Counted from the stretch's first letter, positions 11,136 to 22,834 are shown. The stretch is 64,000 nucleotides of DNA from Hawksworthiomyces lignivorus (GCA_002917075.1 NTMA01000110.1:1-64000); one strand, 5' to 3'. Program-made: numbers and translations. Notes: generated from the sequence alone by a model not told the origin.

Positions 11136-12428
11136 TGCGATTCGAAAGTTCAGCCGGTGACTTGGTGGTGATGGCTGAGCGTCGAAGCCTTTCGCCAAAT
11201 AGAGGAAAAGAAAGTTTATTTCAGGGCGTCTTAGCTCCTGTTGCTTCTATTGGGTGGGGAGCTAGGGCCCCTAAACTACAAATCAGAACCTGCAGCCTGG
11301 CATAAATTTAGCCATTGGACGACAGTGGTCGAGCTATGAAAAAGCAGCCTCTCCAAAAAAAGCCTTTTTAGCTGGGCAACAGGGCACAGGCCAACAATCT
11401 TAGGCCTGGAGATCTGAGCAGATTTCTCACCAGTCATTTGAGATCATTTGTCTAGGAATGGTCCAACTACAAAATTGCCGTGACAAGTCGCAGTCCACAC
11501 GTAAACGCACAATAAAAGAATCATGGTGACCTAGACACAGCAAGCTACAGTCTACAGAGTAGCATACCGCCCATCATTGAACATGAAATCTGAATGAACT
11601 GATTCACAATTGCATGAGTAGTAGTCTATGACTTTCATTTCAGAGATTTCCTCGAGGAGTTATCACAATGTTCATAATGTCTTCCCAAAACACAGGGCAT
11701 ATACAATAGCTACGAGCTCATCTACGATATGGACACAATTGCATGAGGGCGGCAGGTTATTTTAATTTTGTAGATTTTTTTTGGTAGATGATGCAAGATA
11801 TCCGGATCCTAAACGCCCCGTCCAGTTTTGGGGTTAAACTTTTTTTTTGTCCGTTCTATCTTCCGGGGTGACTGTTGTTGGCTCCATCTTCTATCCGCTT
11901 CTAATGCTGTATAGTGTGTGTCCGCAATACTTGCAACAAACACACCTTCATGCGCTGCTGGCCCCTTTCTAGCCATGATGAGGAGACAATCGATTCGTAA
12001 TTGGCTGACGTGACTGGGTTGGATGATCACATCGTCGGCTGGTCGTATCCTCTCTGGGGAAACCAGAGAGGGAGAAGAGGTGAAAAAGTTTTTGTGTCAG
12101 AGAATCGGAGACTGAAGAGATCCCAATCCATAGCCGTATCACACCATCCACCCAAGTACCCAACCATTATCCAAACCAATCCTCCCATACCATGGCCGTC
12201 AAAGAGTCGTGTTGTTATTGGAGTTCATGACCCATCTCACAGTTCGTCGTGGATGGTCATGACCAGAGGAGGAAAACAAAAAGACGATAAAACACAATTG
12301 CGAGAGAAAAAAAGAGAAGAGGCCCGCAACATCGACCACCGGGAAAAGAAACAGATGAAGACCATGAGAGCTTTTCGTATATAAAATTTTTTATTTTATT
12401 ATCGTGACAGTTGACAACAATAAATCGT
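11136..12428. other. Region between the Gemin2-like and eS27 genes
   Basis: This spans the promoter of the Gemin2-like gene and the 3' flank of eS27. It is moderately AT-rich. No open frame with coding character and no RNA gene was recognised. Confidence 0.4.
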
Positions 12429-13064
12429 TTACTTTCTCCGGAAGGAGCAGCCCTCGGTCAGTCTGGCCTTGCCACCGGTCGGCTGGCACAGCACGGTGGT
12501 GCAGCCTTGGCAGATGACGACGGTCTGTGCGTGGGAGAAGACGGTGGTGATGGTGAAGCAGCCGGGGCACTTGACGTCCATGAAGAAGGAGCGCGGGCCA
12601 GGGACGAGTTGCTGGAGAGGAAAAGGCAGAGTCAGTATGATGATGGTGGGAGTCACCGCTATTTGGAGCCAGTCGGTCGTGGAGGGATGCGTACCTTGAG
12701 CTTGTGCTTGCGGGCCTCAGCAGCAGGGCTGGGGTTCAGCAGATCAACGGCCAAAACCTGTCAGGCGAGGAAAAGAAACTGTCAGCACTTTTGGTCCTTA
12801 TCGTCAAGAAAAAAAGACGTTGCAAATTTTTTGACATGACGCCCCCAGCATCAGCAGAAGTAACATCAACCGGCAGCATCTCCCCCGTCTCCTTCAATCC
12901 ATCTCCTTCTTTTTGCAGAAGTCGTAGAGTTGTTGTCGAGTCTCCCCATTTTCTTTCCTGTTTCTGTTGTCTTCTGTTGCCATCGATGCTGTCGAGCTGT
13001 TCTGCTGCTGCCCCTTCGCTAAAAGCCACATAGACGATGTAATCTTTTTTATGTAACGCACCAT
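12429..13064 (-). CDS. RPS27: 40S ribosomal protein eS27
   Basis: Three exons on the minus strand: 13062-13064 (the ATG alone), 12695-12757 ([21 protein letters not shown] in part) and 12429-12611. They encode 82 residues, the standard eS27 length. The protein is a small-subunit ribosomal component. The zinc ribbon is clear: CPGC then CQGC with 14 residues between the pairs, followed by [15 protein letters not shown], the canonical C-terminus. Introns are 304 bp (GTGCGT...CAG) and 83 bp (GTACGC...CAG). Splitting the ATG from the rest with an intron is common for fungal ribosomal-protein genes. It is divergent from the phosducin-like gene. Confidence 0.97.
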
Positions 13065-13465
13065 TTTGACGGATTGGAGAAATAATCGATGAAGATTCGA
13101 GCGGGTTGAATGAAGATTCGACGGGTAAAGAAAATCTATTTGTACGGAACAAACAGATTTCGGCGCTCGAGGATGATGAACTTCTTAGGTTTGATGTTTG
13201 ATGGAAGGGAAAAGAAGTTGATGTGTGTGTGAGAGAGAGTGTGTGTGGAAAAGAGGAGAAGCAAGAAAAAAAAAATAGTGAGCAAAAAGAGTGGAAAGGG
13301 GCCAGAAAAATTGATTTGCACGGAAATGCGGGCAACAGCAAGGAAAAGTGGAGCTGAAATGCAGCAAAACGAGCAGAACAGACAGAGCAGAGAGCACTTT
13401 CCCTCTAATTTGGCTGTGCCTTTCCTAAATTTTGCTGGCCGAAGGGGTCCCCTCTATACCACTTA

Positions 13466-13510
13466 GGGCTTAGCGCATTAGGGTTTTGCCAAAAGGTGTC
13501 AGTCACGTGA
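13466..13510. promoter_or_regulatory. Ribosomal-protein-type promoter elements (HomolD-like box)
   Basis: Between the divergent eS27 and phosducin-like genes lies TTAGGGCTTAGCGCATTAGG at 13463-13482, followed by CAGTCACGTGA at 13500-13510. CAGTCAC is the core of the HomolD box of fission-yeast and filamentous-fungal ribosomal-protein promoters, and it overlaps a CACGTG E-box. The position, about 440 bp from the eS27 ATG, is plausible given its long first intron. Function is inferred from motif and position only. Confidence 0.45.
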
Positions 13511-13983
13511 ATATTTCACCACACGAGTGGTTTCCAAGAATGGTTTAGCCTGTACAGTGATTAGTCATATGAGAGGCAACGGACGAGCTCTTAGACAGGG
13601 ACGGCCAGCTAGCCAATCAGAGAAACAGTGGATAGAAGCGCCTGTAAGTACTATTTAGCACTGTGGCTAGCGACCTACCCCGCGGCGTTGGAGCTATTGC
13701 CCTGTTACAGTACGCTGTCACGCCTGTCTCCCTGCGTGCTGATTTCCAGGCTGCGATTACTTGCTGCTACCTGCTGATAGTGGCCGCAGCAGAGAGTACG
13801 TGGGGCACCTTCTAGAAGCCAAGGCAACTCTGATTCCCAGGCTTCAAAAAGAAGAGGCACGCCACAACCGTCTAGGCGACATCTCTCGGTCACTTGGTCT
13901 CTCGATTTCGGTTTAGATTCTGTGGACTTGGAAATAGCTTTCTACGTTCTCTCCCCTGTATCTCTTTTACCAAATACATCACA

Positions 13984-14940
13984 ATGGCGGCGCCGGTGGA
14001 CCAGAGGATAGCTGTCCCTGTGGACGATCCCAATGCGGATACAGAATGGTGAGTCGAGAGGAACTTCTGCCCTGGAGGAGACGAGACAAAAATGCGCTAG
14101 GCTGCTATGACGCATGCCGGTGACTCCATGTTCTGACATGATGGGGGGCCGCTGCGGACGAACAGGAACGACATTCTGCGCAAGCACGGCATCATCCCGG
14201 AGAAGCCCCCGAGCCCGACGCCGATGATCGAGGAGGCGATCCTGGAGGGCCGGCGGCTGGCGCACGAGAACCGGCTGGAAGGCAAGGACCTGGATGAGCT
14301 GGACGAGCTGGAAGACCTGGAGGACGACGCGTTCCTGGACGCGTACCGGCAGCAGCGGATGCAGGAGATGCGGGCGCTGCAGAAGAAGTCGGTGCACGGC
14401 AGCGTGTACCCGCTGGCCAAGCCTGAGTACAGCCGCGAGGTGACGGAGGCGTCGCAGCAGCCGGCGGCGGGCGAAGATGCAGGAAGCAGCAAGGGCACGC
14501 CAGTGCTCGTCAACCTGACGTCGGCGTCGGGCACCAACGTCGAGAGCCGCGTGCTGTCGGCGCTGTGGCGCCAGGCGGCCGCCGAGTACGGCGAGGTCAA
14601 GTTCTGCGAGATGCGCGCCGACCAGGCCATCGAGGGCTACCCGGAGCGCAACTGCCCCACCATCCTCGTCTACCGCAACGGCGACATCGTCAAGCAGGTC
14701 GTCACCCTCGTCATGCTGCACGGGCCCAAGACCGACATGCTCGACATCGACGCCCTGCTCGTCGAGGTCGGCGCAGTGTCCGACACCGACATGCGCGTGC
14801 TCAAGCGCCGCCGCGCCGCCGAGGACGCCGAGGAGGAGCGCCAGGCTGGCGGTCAGGGCCGGAGCATCAAGAGCAGCCGGGACCGCCGGGCGAGAGTAGA
14901 CGATGTCGACGACGACGACGATGTCGACGACTGGGATTGA
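13984..14940 (+). CDS. Phosducin-like protein (Plp2/PhLP2-3 family)
   Basis: Exons are 13984-14048 and 14166-14940 (intron 117 bp, TG|GTGAGT...CAG|G), giving 279 residues. It starts MAAPVDQRIAVPVDDPNADTE, then the conserved lead WNDILRKHGIIPEKP. The N-terminal helical part (MIEEAILEGRRLA, acidic DELDELEDLEDD) precedes a thioredoxin-like fold (about residues 110-230) with NCPTILVYRNGDIVKQ. The C-terminus is an acidic Asp-rich tail ending DDWD. Members work with the CCT/TRiC chaperonin in folding tubulin, actin and G-beta-type proteins and are essential in yeast. There is no CxxC in the thioredoxin-like domain, as expected for the family. Confidence 0.92.
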
Positions 14941-15980
14941 GAGGAATAGGGCATTCTGCTTGAACTTTTTTGAAATTCTTTCCGGTAGAGCGTGAAATGA
15001 CCTTCCGAGCAAAGAATTACGATCTCAATTCGCCCATTTCCCTACAGTTCTGTGTTGCACGATTGCGTTGCAGAGAGTGGGGCACAGCCGCTGCGAGACG
15101 AACCAGATCACCCGAGGCAGCATGAGAATGCACATGCTCAGGACGGGATCCAGAGCGAAGACGATAAAAAAAAGGACAATGAAACTGGCCTGTTTGGCTT
15201 CCTGCATGTACATAGATTTTCTCACGAACATGGATACCTAAAACTAGTGTAACACTATTTCTTGCATTTATTCGTACATTCGACAGCCTCTCCGTGTGAA
15301 GGAATAAAAAGAAAGCTTCCACAGCATCAGAAACCGCCCATAGTTTTTCTCATACCATTTTCCGCGGCCTATTTTCCTATACGAGACTGATAGATCTGCT
15401 GCCTGTCGTCGCATCACTGCGTCTAGACTAGATCGATCTCGTTGTATGACGTTACCACAGGACTGCCACAGGTGAGAGTCACCGGCCAGGCCGCAGGCAC
15501 AGCCCACTGAGCTGAGGAACGCCACCCCGCTGTCACCGATAAGATAAGAACTGCAAGGCCCTCTCCAACGTCTTCCCAGAAAAAGCCTTTTTGGCGAGGC
15601 TACCACTATCTGTTAGTTCGCATTGCCTTTTCCTTCCACAGCCTTGGGATCCCGCCAAAAACCACAGCTGCCTAGCCAGAGAGTTCGCCATTGACCTTTA
15701 ATACGGCCACTTTGCACCCCTCTGTTCAGCTGCCATTCCCAACAGATACCCCATTCAGCTGCTCGGAGCATACCGTCTCGCAGGGTCATCTTGTAGACAC
15801 AGCCAGAAGCTTGCTTGCCTTGGCTGCTTCTTCCTCTCCTCTCTCGCCATAGGTCACCGCCGGAGCCAGTATCGCCGCCAGCGGGGCTCTTCGCCGTCCC
15901 CGTCGCGCAGGTCCCGAGAAAAGAACAAGGGCAAGAACAAAAACCGAGATAAGAAGGGAGGCGGCCGCCGCGTCCACAGG
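14941..15980. other. Region between the phosducin-like and sirtuin genes
   Basis: Holds the 3' flank of the phosducin-like gene and the promoter/leader of the sirtuin gene (same strand). Minus-strand frames across 15613-17018 are shadows of the G/C-rich sirtuin coding sequence. Nothing else is supported. Confidence 0.45.
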
Positions 15981-17459
15981 ATGGGCCAGGAGGTCTCCAA
16001 CCAGATCGATGAGAACGTAGCGCCGGAGACGCTGCGGGAGCGCAGCCTCGATGCCGTGGCTGAGCTGATCCGCTCTGGCCGCGCCCGTCGCATCGTCGCC
16101 CTGACCGGCGCCGGCATCTCGACAGCCGCAGGCAGTAAGTTCCACCCCCCCCCCTCCTCCCCATTCGACAGCGGACTGGTCTCCTCTGTCTGCCATACTT
16201 TGTTCCTGTGGCTGACCGCCGTCTCTCTCTCGTTTCCCTTCTGGGCAGTTCCCGACTTCCGCTCGCCCGGCACCGGGCTGTACGCCAACCTGCAGCGGCT
16301 GAATCTGCCGTACGCCGAGGCCGTCTTCAGCATCGACTACTTCCGGCAGAACCCGCTGCCATTTTACGTGCTGGCCAAGGAGCTGTACCCGGGCCAGTTC
16401 CACCCGACCGTGTCGCACGCCTTTCTGGCGCTGCTGGCCCGCAAGGGCCTGCTGGCCATGCTCTTCACGCAGAACATTGACTGCCTGGAGCGCGCCGCCG
16501 GCGTGCCGCCCGACCAGATCGTCGAGGCCCACGGCTCCTTTGCCACCCAGCGCTGCATCGACTGCCACCAGGAGTACCCGGACGACCTGATGCGCGCCCA
16601 CGTCAAGGAGGCCAAGGTGCCGCGCTGCCGCAACCCGGACTGCCCCGCCGCCCGCCAGATGGCCACCGCGCTGCCGCTTCCGCTGCAGGATGACGGCGCC
16701 GCGGAGGACGGCCGCGGCGGCCCGCTGGGCGGCCTCGTCAAGCCCGACATTGTCTTTTTCGGCGAGAGCCTGCCGCCGCGCTTCCACCAGTACGCGCGCC
16801 TGCTGCCGGCCACTGGCACCGACCTCGTGCTGGTGCTGGGCACGTCGCTGACCGTCTACCCCTTTGCCGGCCTGCCGGGCCTCGCCCCCGCTGGCGTGCC
16901 GCGGGTGCTCTTCAACCGCGAGGCCGTCGGCGACCTCGGCAGCCGCCCCGACGACGTGCTCGCCCTCGGCAGCTGCGATGCCGGCGTGCTGCAGCTCGCC
17001 GACGCCCTCGGCTGGCACGCCGAGCTCGACGCCCTCTGGCGCGGCCTCGTCGGCGACGCAGAGGCCGACCGCCAGCTGCGCCAGGACGTCCTGCTGACCG
17101 CCCAGCCGGGGCCGCGGACGGAGGAGGAGGAAGAGGAGGAAGAAGAAGAGGAGGAGGAGGGAGAAAAAGAAAAGGAAGAAGAGGAAGAGGAGGAAGAAGG
17201 TCCGCCGGAGATCGGCGCCCCGCTGTCGTCGGCCGAGGCCGAGGTCAACGAGATCGCCAGCGAGATCGAGGCTGTGCTGCGGCTCGACGGCGAGCCCAAG
17301 CAGGAGCCAGGCTCTGTCGAGACGCTGACCGCCGAGACGCCAACCTCCGACGTGGCTGCAGCAGAAGCCGAGTCGTCATCTGCATCTGTGGATGCTGAAC
17401 AGCCGCATGTGGAGAAGACGGAGAAGCCAAAGCAACCGGGTGACCGGCCACAGCTGTAA
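15981..17459 (+). CDS. HST2: Hst2-type NAD-dependent protein deacetylase (sirtuin)
   Basis: Exons are 15981-16134 and 16249-17459 (intron 114 bp, A|GTAAGT...GGGCAG|TT), giving 454 residues. Removing the intron joins GAGISTAAG to IPDFRSPGTGLY, the NAD-binding signature (residues 43-63). Further motifs are FTQNID, the catalytic-His loop VEAHGSF, a zinc site CxxC (CIDC) and CxxxxC (CRNPDC), and VLGTSLTVYPFAGLP. It should remove acyl groups from histone and other lysines using NAD. The start MGQEVS fits an N-myristoylation signal (Gly2, Ser6), suggesting a membrane-associated or cytoplasmic pool. The C-terminal third is atypical: a long Glu/Lys-rich run (from codons at 17119-17205), then an acidic Ala/Ser/Thr-rich tail. 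Confidence 0.92.
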   Translation: MGQEVSNQIDENVAPETLRERSLDAVAELIRSGRARRIVALTGAGISTAAGSKFHPPPSSPFDSGLVSSVCHTLFLWLTAVSLSFPFWAVPDFRSPGTGLYANLQRLNLPYAEAVFSIDYFRQNPLPFYVLAKELYPGQFHPTVSHAFLALLARKGLLAMLFTQNIDCLERAAGVPPDQIVEAHGSFATQRCIDCHQEYPDDLMRAHVKEAKVPRCRNPDCPAARQMATALPLPLQDDGAAEDGRGGPLGGLVKPDIVFFGESLPPRFHQYARLLPATGTDLVLVLGTSLTVYPFAGLPGLAPAGVPRVLFNREAVGDLGSRPDDVLALGSCDAGVLQLADALGWHAELDALWRGLVGDAEADRQLRQDVLLTAQPGPRTEEEEEEEEEEEEEGEKEKEEEEEEEEGPPEIGAPLSSAEAEVNEIASEIEAVLRLDGEPKQEPGSVETLTAETPTSDVAAAEAESSSASVDAEQPHVEKTEKPKQPGDRPQL

Positions 17460-18096
17460 AAAAAAGAAGGGGGGGTATTTATGAGAAAAATGCAAGAAAA
17501 AAAAAACGAGGTAAAAAGGTAAGTCTGCTAAATTTTTGTTGTTGACCGGGAAATATATATATTGGCGATGATCTGGAGACTGGAATCACTTTCATTTTTG
17601 TTCAAAGGGGGCCTGGGACATTGTTAATCTCATTCACAGAAAACGTAGCAATACAGATTCGGGATATTTTGCAGTCGCGTCTTCATAGGCTTTGTTTTTC
17701 TTTCTTTCTTTTTAATTCGTTTTTTTAAGAGTTAGATTATTTAATGGGAGTCTTCATAGCATCTATATAATATTAGATGATTGACAGAAAAGAAGAAATG
17801 ATTTGAATTAATAGATCGCGTGTGCTAGAGTTGTATATTCTTTGGTCGTGTACGTGAGAATGCCCGGAACCCATTCTATAATGAGAAGAAAAGAGAAAGG
17901 AGAAAAGTTGACAGGATAATGCATGACGAGCAGACAGACCGACCGACGCACAGCAAAATAAACGCAAAAGTCCTCCCTCCCATAAAGCACGCTCTCCCCA
18001 ACTCCGGTGCCAAAGCTCAAAATGGTGTTACTGCCCTTTCTTCGCTTTCAACCTCCTTTTCCATTCTTTCTTTTTGTGCCTGGCTCTGCCGGGGAC
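17460..18096. other. Convergent 3' flanks of the sirtuin and MAPKK genes
   Basis: A/T-rich spacer between two stop codons facing each other. It holds A runs just after the sirtuin stop and T-rich runs at 17695-17730, consistent with polyadenylation regions. No gene. Confidence 0.5.
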
Positions 18097-20315
18097 TCAT
18101 GGCGCCAGTGGTGCCGCGTGCAACGCGGGTCTGGTCGTGGCCTCGGACGCTTCGAGCTTGCCGCTCTTCTTTTGCTCGAGAACTTTGGTGACCCAGGCTG
18201 CAACCTCAGCGTCGCCTGCGACGTGGGCCGTTCCGGATTTTTCGCTATCCAAGCTGATGCTACCAACCTCCTTGCTCACGGCTGCAACATCGTCTTCTCC
18301 GGCATCTGAATCCGAGTCCGAGTCGTCAGATTCTTCCGCTTCTTCTATTGCTGTGTCGGCCTGGGCCAGCGCCTTCAGCCAAGGATGATTCAACAGCATC
18401 GAGTACGTAGAACGCTTCACGGGATTCTTGTTGAGACACGACCGGACAAAGTCATGAGCTACATCCGAGTACGTGTCTGGCATATTTGGCGGCTCGCCGT
18501 TGACGATGGCCTTTACAACACAACATTAACATATGACTTATTTCAAAAGGGTGCACGCGAAAAGGTGAGAAAATTAAAACTTACGCTCAGCTGGCTGAAG
18601 ATGGTGGAGGACACCTCCGGTGGGTAGGGATAGCGGCCCATGGCGCACTCGATGATGGTCAAGCCAAGGCTCCAAATGTCGCTCTGGACGCTATAGGTAC
18701 CGTCTGCATTTGCGCCCTGCGCCATGCCGCCGCCGGCGATGCGCTCAGGCGCCATGTAGCTCTGGCAGCCAATGTTGGTCTTTGCAATCGACGCGACCAG
18801 GTTGCCGCTGACACCAAAGTCGCAGATCTTGACCTGGCCGTCCGAGTTGGCCAGAATGTTCGTGGGCTTCACGTCCCGGTGGATGATGTTGTGCTTGTCT
18901 TTCAGCGTCTTCAGGCCCATCACTGTCGAATAGGTGATCTTGCGCAGCACGTTCTCTGGGATGCCGCCGGCGTAGAGCTTGTCGATGGAGCCGCCGTCCA
19001 TGTATTCGATGCACATGTAGACGGCGCCTTCTTGGAAAAAAGCGCCATAGAAGTCGATAATATATGGAGAGACGCATTCGTGCAGAATGACGAGCTCTTT
19101 GAGGATCGTTGTGAACTTGGCCTCGTCCAGCTCCAGCCGGATCTCTTTCATGGCCATGACTTTGCCGGTGGTGCCGTGCGCCAGTAGTTTGCCGCTGGCG
19201 GACGCTTGCCCGGCGGAGTCATCTGACGTGCTGCTAGACGCGCTGTTTTGCGAAGCGGATGCCGACGGGCTCTGCCGCGAAGCAGGCGAAGCAGATGAGG
19301 CGTGCTTCGATTTGAAACCGCTGAGGCCCGGCCCGAATCGTGGAATGGCCGGCTTGGCATGCCGCACTTTGTAGACGGTGCCGTAGTTGCCCTTGCCAAG
19401 CTCGTCAAGAACCTGGATTTCGTCCAGCGAAATCTTGAATGCGCCGCCGCCGGCAAAGTTGACGCCTGTCCGCGTGATGGTCGCGGCGCCTTCGAAAGTG
19501 ATCCAGCCCCTTTCGGCGTCAATATAGTGCTTGAAGTCGCTCATGCGCGAGCTCTGCCCGCCATTCAGGTGTGGCCGACTCAGACCGCCAGCGTCGGTGC
19601 CGGCTCCCAAATCCGAGAGCTTCGGCGTTCCGCTTCTTGGCGAACCGCCGCCGGGGCTGCCAGGAAGCGGGCCCAGCTTCATGGCTCTCCGCTCGCTGAG
19701 ACTCGGCCCGCCTGCGCGCCCTCCCAGGCTCGGCACTATTGGCGCAGACTGGGGAAACCCCGGGGCGGCAGGCCGAGTCAGACCGCCCATGTTCATATTT
19801 CTGCTCATATTGGGAGGCAGCCGCATATTTCCACCTATGCCGCCGGCCAAAACCCCTCCTGCACCGCCAGCGATGCCGCCGCGGGAAGGATCGGACCCTT
19901 GCTGGGCGACCATACCCGGGTGGTGGGGGGACATGGCCATACGCTGCTGCTGGAGAGCGCGGGCTTTCTGCATTAGATCGAGCGGAAGATTTCCGGCAGA
20001 AGGCGGCGGACGACGAGCATTGTTGAGGGTGCCGGTGACCGAGGACGAGGAGCTCATATGGGCCGTGCTCGTCTCCGGGTCAGATGCCACACGAAGAGAG
20101 GGCACCCGCCGTGGCGGTAATGAAAAAGACTGTGGTGATGAAGAGGATGTGGAATGCACTGCAGATGCTGAGAAAGTGCTGGCTTCGCCCGAGCTGCCTG
20201 GCAGGTCGCCTGGTGTGGAGTTGCCGGAGGACGCATCAAAGTGGCCGGGCGAGACTGGTCCGCTGCCGGTGGGCTCGTCCGGTGTGACCGGAGTGGAGTC
20301 TTGAGCGTGGGTCAT
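18097..20315 (-). CDS. PBS2: MAP kinase kinase Pbs2 / OS-5 (HOG osmostress pathway)
   Basis: Exons are complement 18585-20315 and 18097-18510 (intron 74 bp, AGC|GTAAGT...AAAG|GCC), giving 714 residues. The N-terminal 300 residues are Ser/Gly/Pro-rich docking sequence. Kinase features: glycine loop GKGNYGTVYK (308-316), catalytic Lys in VMAMKEI (390), HRDVKPTN (479-486), DFG (499-501), activation-loop Ser509/Thr513 in VASIAKTN, then GCQSYMAPERI. The VSGNLVASIAKTNIGCQSY text is specific for Pbs2 over other fungal MAPKKs. It would phosphorylate the Hog1 MAPK under osmotic or fungicide stress. A Ser-rich insertion of about 60 residues separates the glycine loop from the Lys. The C-terminal tail is acidic (SDDSDSDSD). 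The start MTHAQDS is preferred over the in-frame ATG at 20468, whose extra 51 residues merely translate a pyrimidine-rich leader. Confidence 0.95.
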
Positions 20316-22035
20316 GGCGATGATGAATACGAGAGGTGAGGAGCGGGAGGAGAGAGGTGGAGAGGAAAAGAAGAAGAAAAGAAGAAAAAGGAAAACGAGT
20401 GGAGAGGGCGAAGGGAGTGATGAGATGAGAGGGAGAGCGAGAGGGAAGAGGGAGAGAAAAATCGACACCTTGCTATTGTTGAATTTGCATGTGTGTTCGG
20501 TGGGACAGTGCTGTTTTGCCTTGAGAGCTGATGTACCGTATCTTTTGTGTGGGGTGTGCTTATTTTTGTGCTTTCTTTTTCCTTTTTTTTCTGGCGGTTG
20601 TGCGAATTTGGCGACGGAGCTCTGTCCCTCTACCTCGTTCTCGGGCGTTGTCTGAGGCTTCTCTGTTTTTACAGTTTCCCAGCAAAAGAGAGGGTTGAAT
20701 CGAGCCGAGCGGGATGGTTGCGAGCAGTTCGAAAAGGCAAAAGGAAACGAAGGGCAAAGCTATGGGCGAGAGCCAGGCAAGCTTTCCGTCTTCGTGCCCC
20801 GCGATGCAACCTCTCGGGCCGTAGTTCGTTGTCCCCGTCAGGCGTGGCCAGAGAGAGCGCCCCAACACAGGCCGTGCTTTCGCTTCTGGTCTGTGCCTCT
20901 CAATGGAGCGTCTTTTTGCTCGTCGCCAGAATTAGCTGTCTGCGATATTTGGAGATATAGGCTGAGACAAGCGGTCGACAACTGTCCGTGGGCGGGACGC
21001 CTTGGCTGCGCTTCTTCCTTTTTGAGTGGAGGAGGGCCAGCAGAGAGATGGGTCTAGACCGCGGTCTGGCAGCCAGAAAGCCAATGATGGTCAGCAACAC
21101 CCTGGAAACGTTCCGAGACGTCTAGAAGCAAGCGAGGATGCTGCAGCAGAGAATTTTTGAGAAGATGGAGAGACGAGAGAAAGACGACAGCAGGGCGGGC
21201 GGGAATAGTAGAGTAATAATAAAGAAAAAAGAGGAGAAGCAAGCAGAAGCCAAGAAGAAGGCAGCGCCGTTGTGGATTATGGAGATGTGGGAACGAGACA
21301 GACGCACGCTTATTTAGACTGGACGGAGCAAGGCAGGAGCGGCGGCGGCTTAGGGAGAGAATGGGAAACGACGGCGGCGGCAATAAGCAAACCGCTCACA
21401 TACAACAGACACACAGACTCTTCTCTCCCTCAGAGTAAAAGCTGACTAGAGCAGAAACAAGGAGCAGAAGAGAGCGCAGGTTTGCGTACCTAGTAGTAGT
21501 ACAGCTGGCGCCACTAACAGCAGCTTCGTGTATGATATATATGTATGCTTTATATTGTGCGTGCTTGTGTTGGCGTGCGTGTGCGTCTATGTGCCAACGG
21601 TTGTATGTGCCTGTGAGAGTGTGAGAGGCGAAGAGTGTGTCAGTGGCATGCAATTGTCAATGACGAGCAAATTGGAGAATTGGGGGAGATGCAATTGGCA
21701 ACCTTTTCTTTGGTTTCCTTTTTTGTTGTTTTCTTCAGGCCTTGGCTGGCCCGTCTTTTGGTTGTCCCTTTTTCTGCAAGAGACAGCTTTTCCTGCAGAA
21801 TTCGCTTGCAGCAAAGTCGAATAAGGTCGATTAAATATGACAAAATAGATAACTTCAATATCAACCCCATTTAAGGCAATAACCAAGGCCAAGATGATGT
21901 TTATATGGAAATACGTCCACTGCTCAGCGGCACGCCTTAATGCTACCTAATAAATAAAAGAAGACAACTAAGGAGGCTTTGCTCCCACGTCCTGTCCATC
22001 ACTGCCCTCTGAAATGTGTTCGCATCGTGCGCGCG

Positions 22036-22055
22036 CACACACACACACACACACA
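22036..22055. repeat. (CA)10 microsatellite
   Basis: Ten CA units, followed 30 bp later by an 18-base T run (22087-22104). Confidence 0.9.
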
Positions 22056-22256
22056 ACGAGCATGCGCTTAAAGTTGGCTTTTACTTTTTTTTTTTTTTTT
22101 TTTTAATTTCATTTTATTTGTTTTGCTTGCTTGCTAGGACGATCCCATCCTTATCATCAAAGTTGCCTCCCTTCCCTTCCTTTCCCTCTTTCTCTACCGG
22201 CTTTGCATTCTTGGTTCCAAATGAAAATGTCCTAAGCTCTTCCTGCATTGCATTGT

Positions 22257-22289
<33 letters not shown>
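22257..22289. repeat. (TTGC)8 microsatellite
   Basis: Eight tandem TTGC units. A shorter block of the same unit occurs at about 22122-22134. Confidence 0.9.
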
Positions 22290-22834
22290 GCGCGTAGCTT
22301 GTCGTTTCTCATTTCAATATCTCTTCAAATTTTGCCCCCCAGCCGCCACGCCCCTGTAAGTCGCACCAGCCGTGCCCAATGATTGCATTTTGCATGTGCC
22401 AGTGAGCCAGCCAGCGAAATACTCGTATGCAGCGGCATGGTCCAAGGCCAATTCCCGACTATCCAGGATCAATTGCCTATGCTTTTAGCTCTGCAGCACG
22501 TACTCCGTATTGCTTAATTCACACAGCCCAACCAGAACTCTCCCTTTCTGCTGGCATCGCCTCTCGGCCTTTCCGCTCCGTTCCCTTTTCTTCCTCCTTT
22601 CTCCCTGCTGCGGGTACCCGTATTCGCATGCATATTCAATTGTCCAATTTTTGCATCAAGCCCCTTCATCTGCACAAAATCTTTTTCCGGCACCGAGCTG
22701 TTTCTATGCAAGTAACATACGACTTATACTTGGTCGCCGGCCTTTTTCTAGCTTTAGCACGGAACGGCTGCCACCCCGCCCTACGGGAAGCATAAAAGCC
22801 AGGACTGAAGGGTGTGCCTGACGCTGCGCATGTG

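Noticed and set aside
15786..17018. 410-codon minus-strand frame opposite the sirtuin
   Set aside because: Mirror of high-GC3 coding sequence; Ala/Val/Gly/Arg-rich, no domain, and it crosses the sirtuin intron.
20316..20468. 51-residue hydrophobic N-terminal extension of the MAPKK frame
   Set aside because: It translates a purine/pyrimidine-biased leader into Leu/Phe/Ser/Pro text, and Pbs2 proteins are soluble. The downstream MTHAQDS start is family-like.
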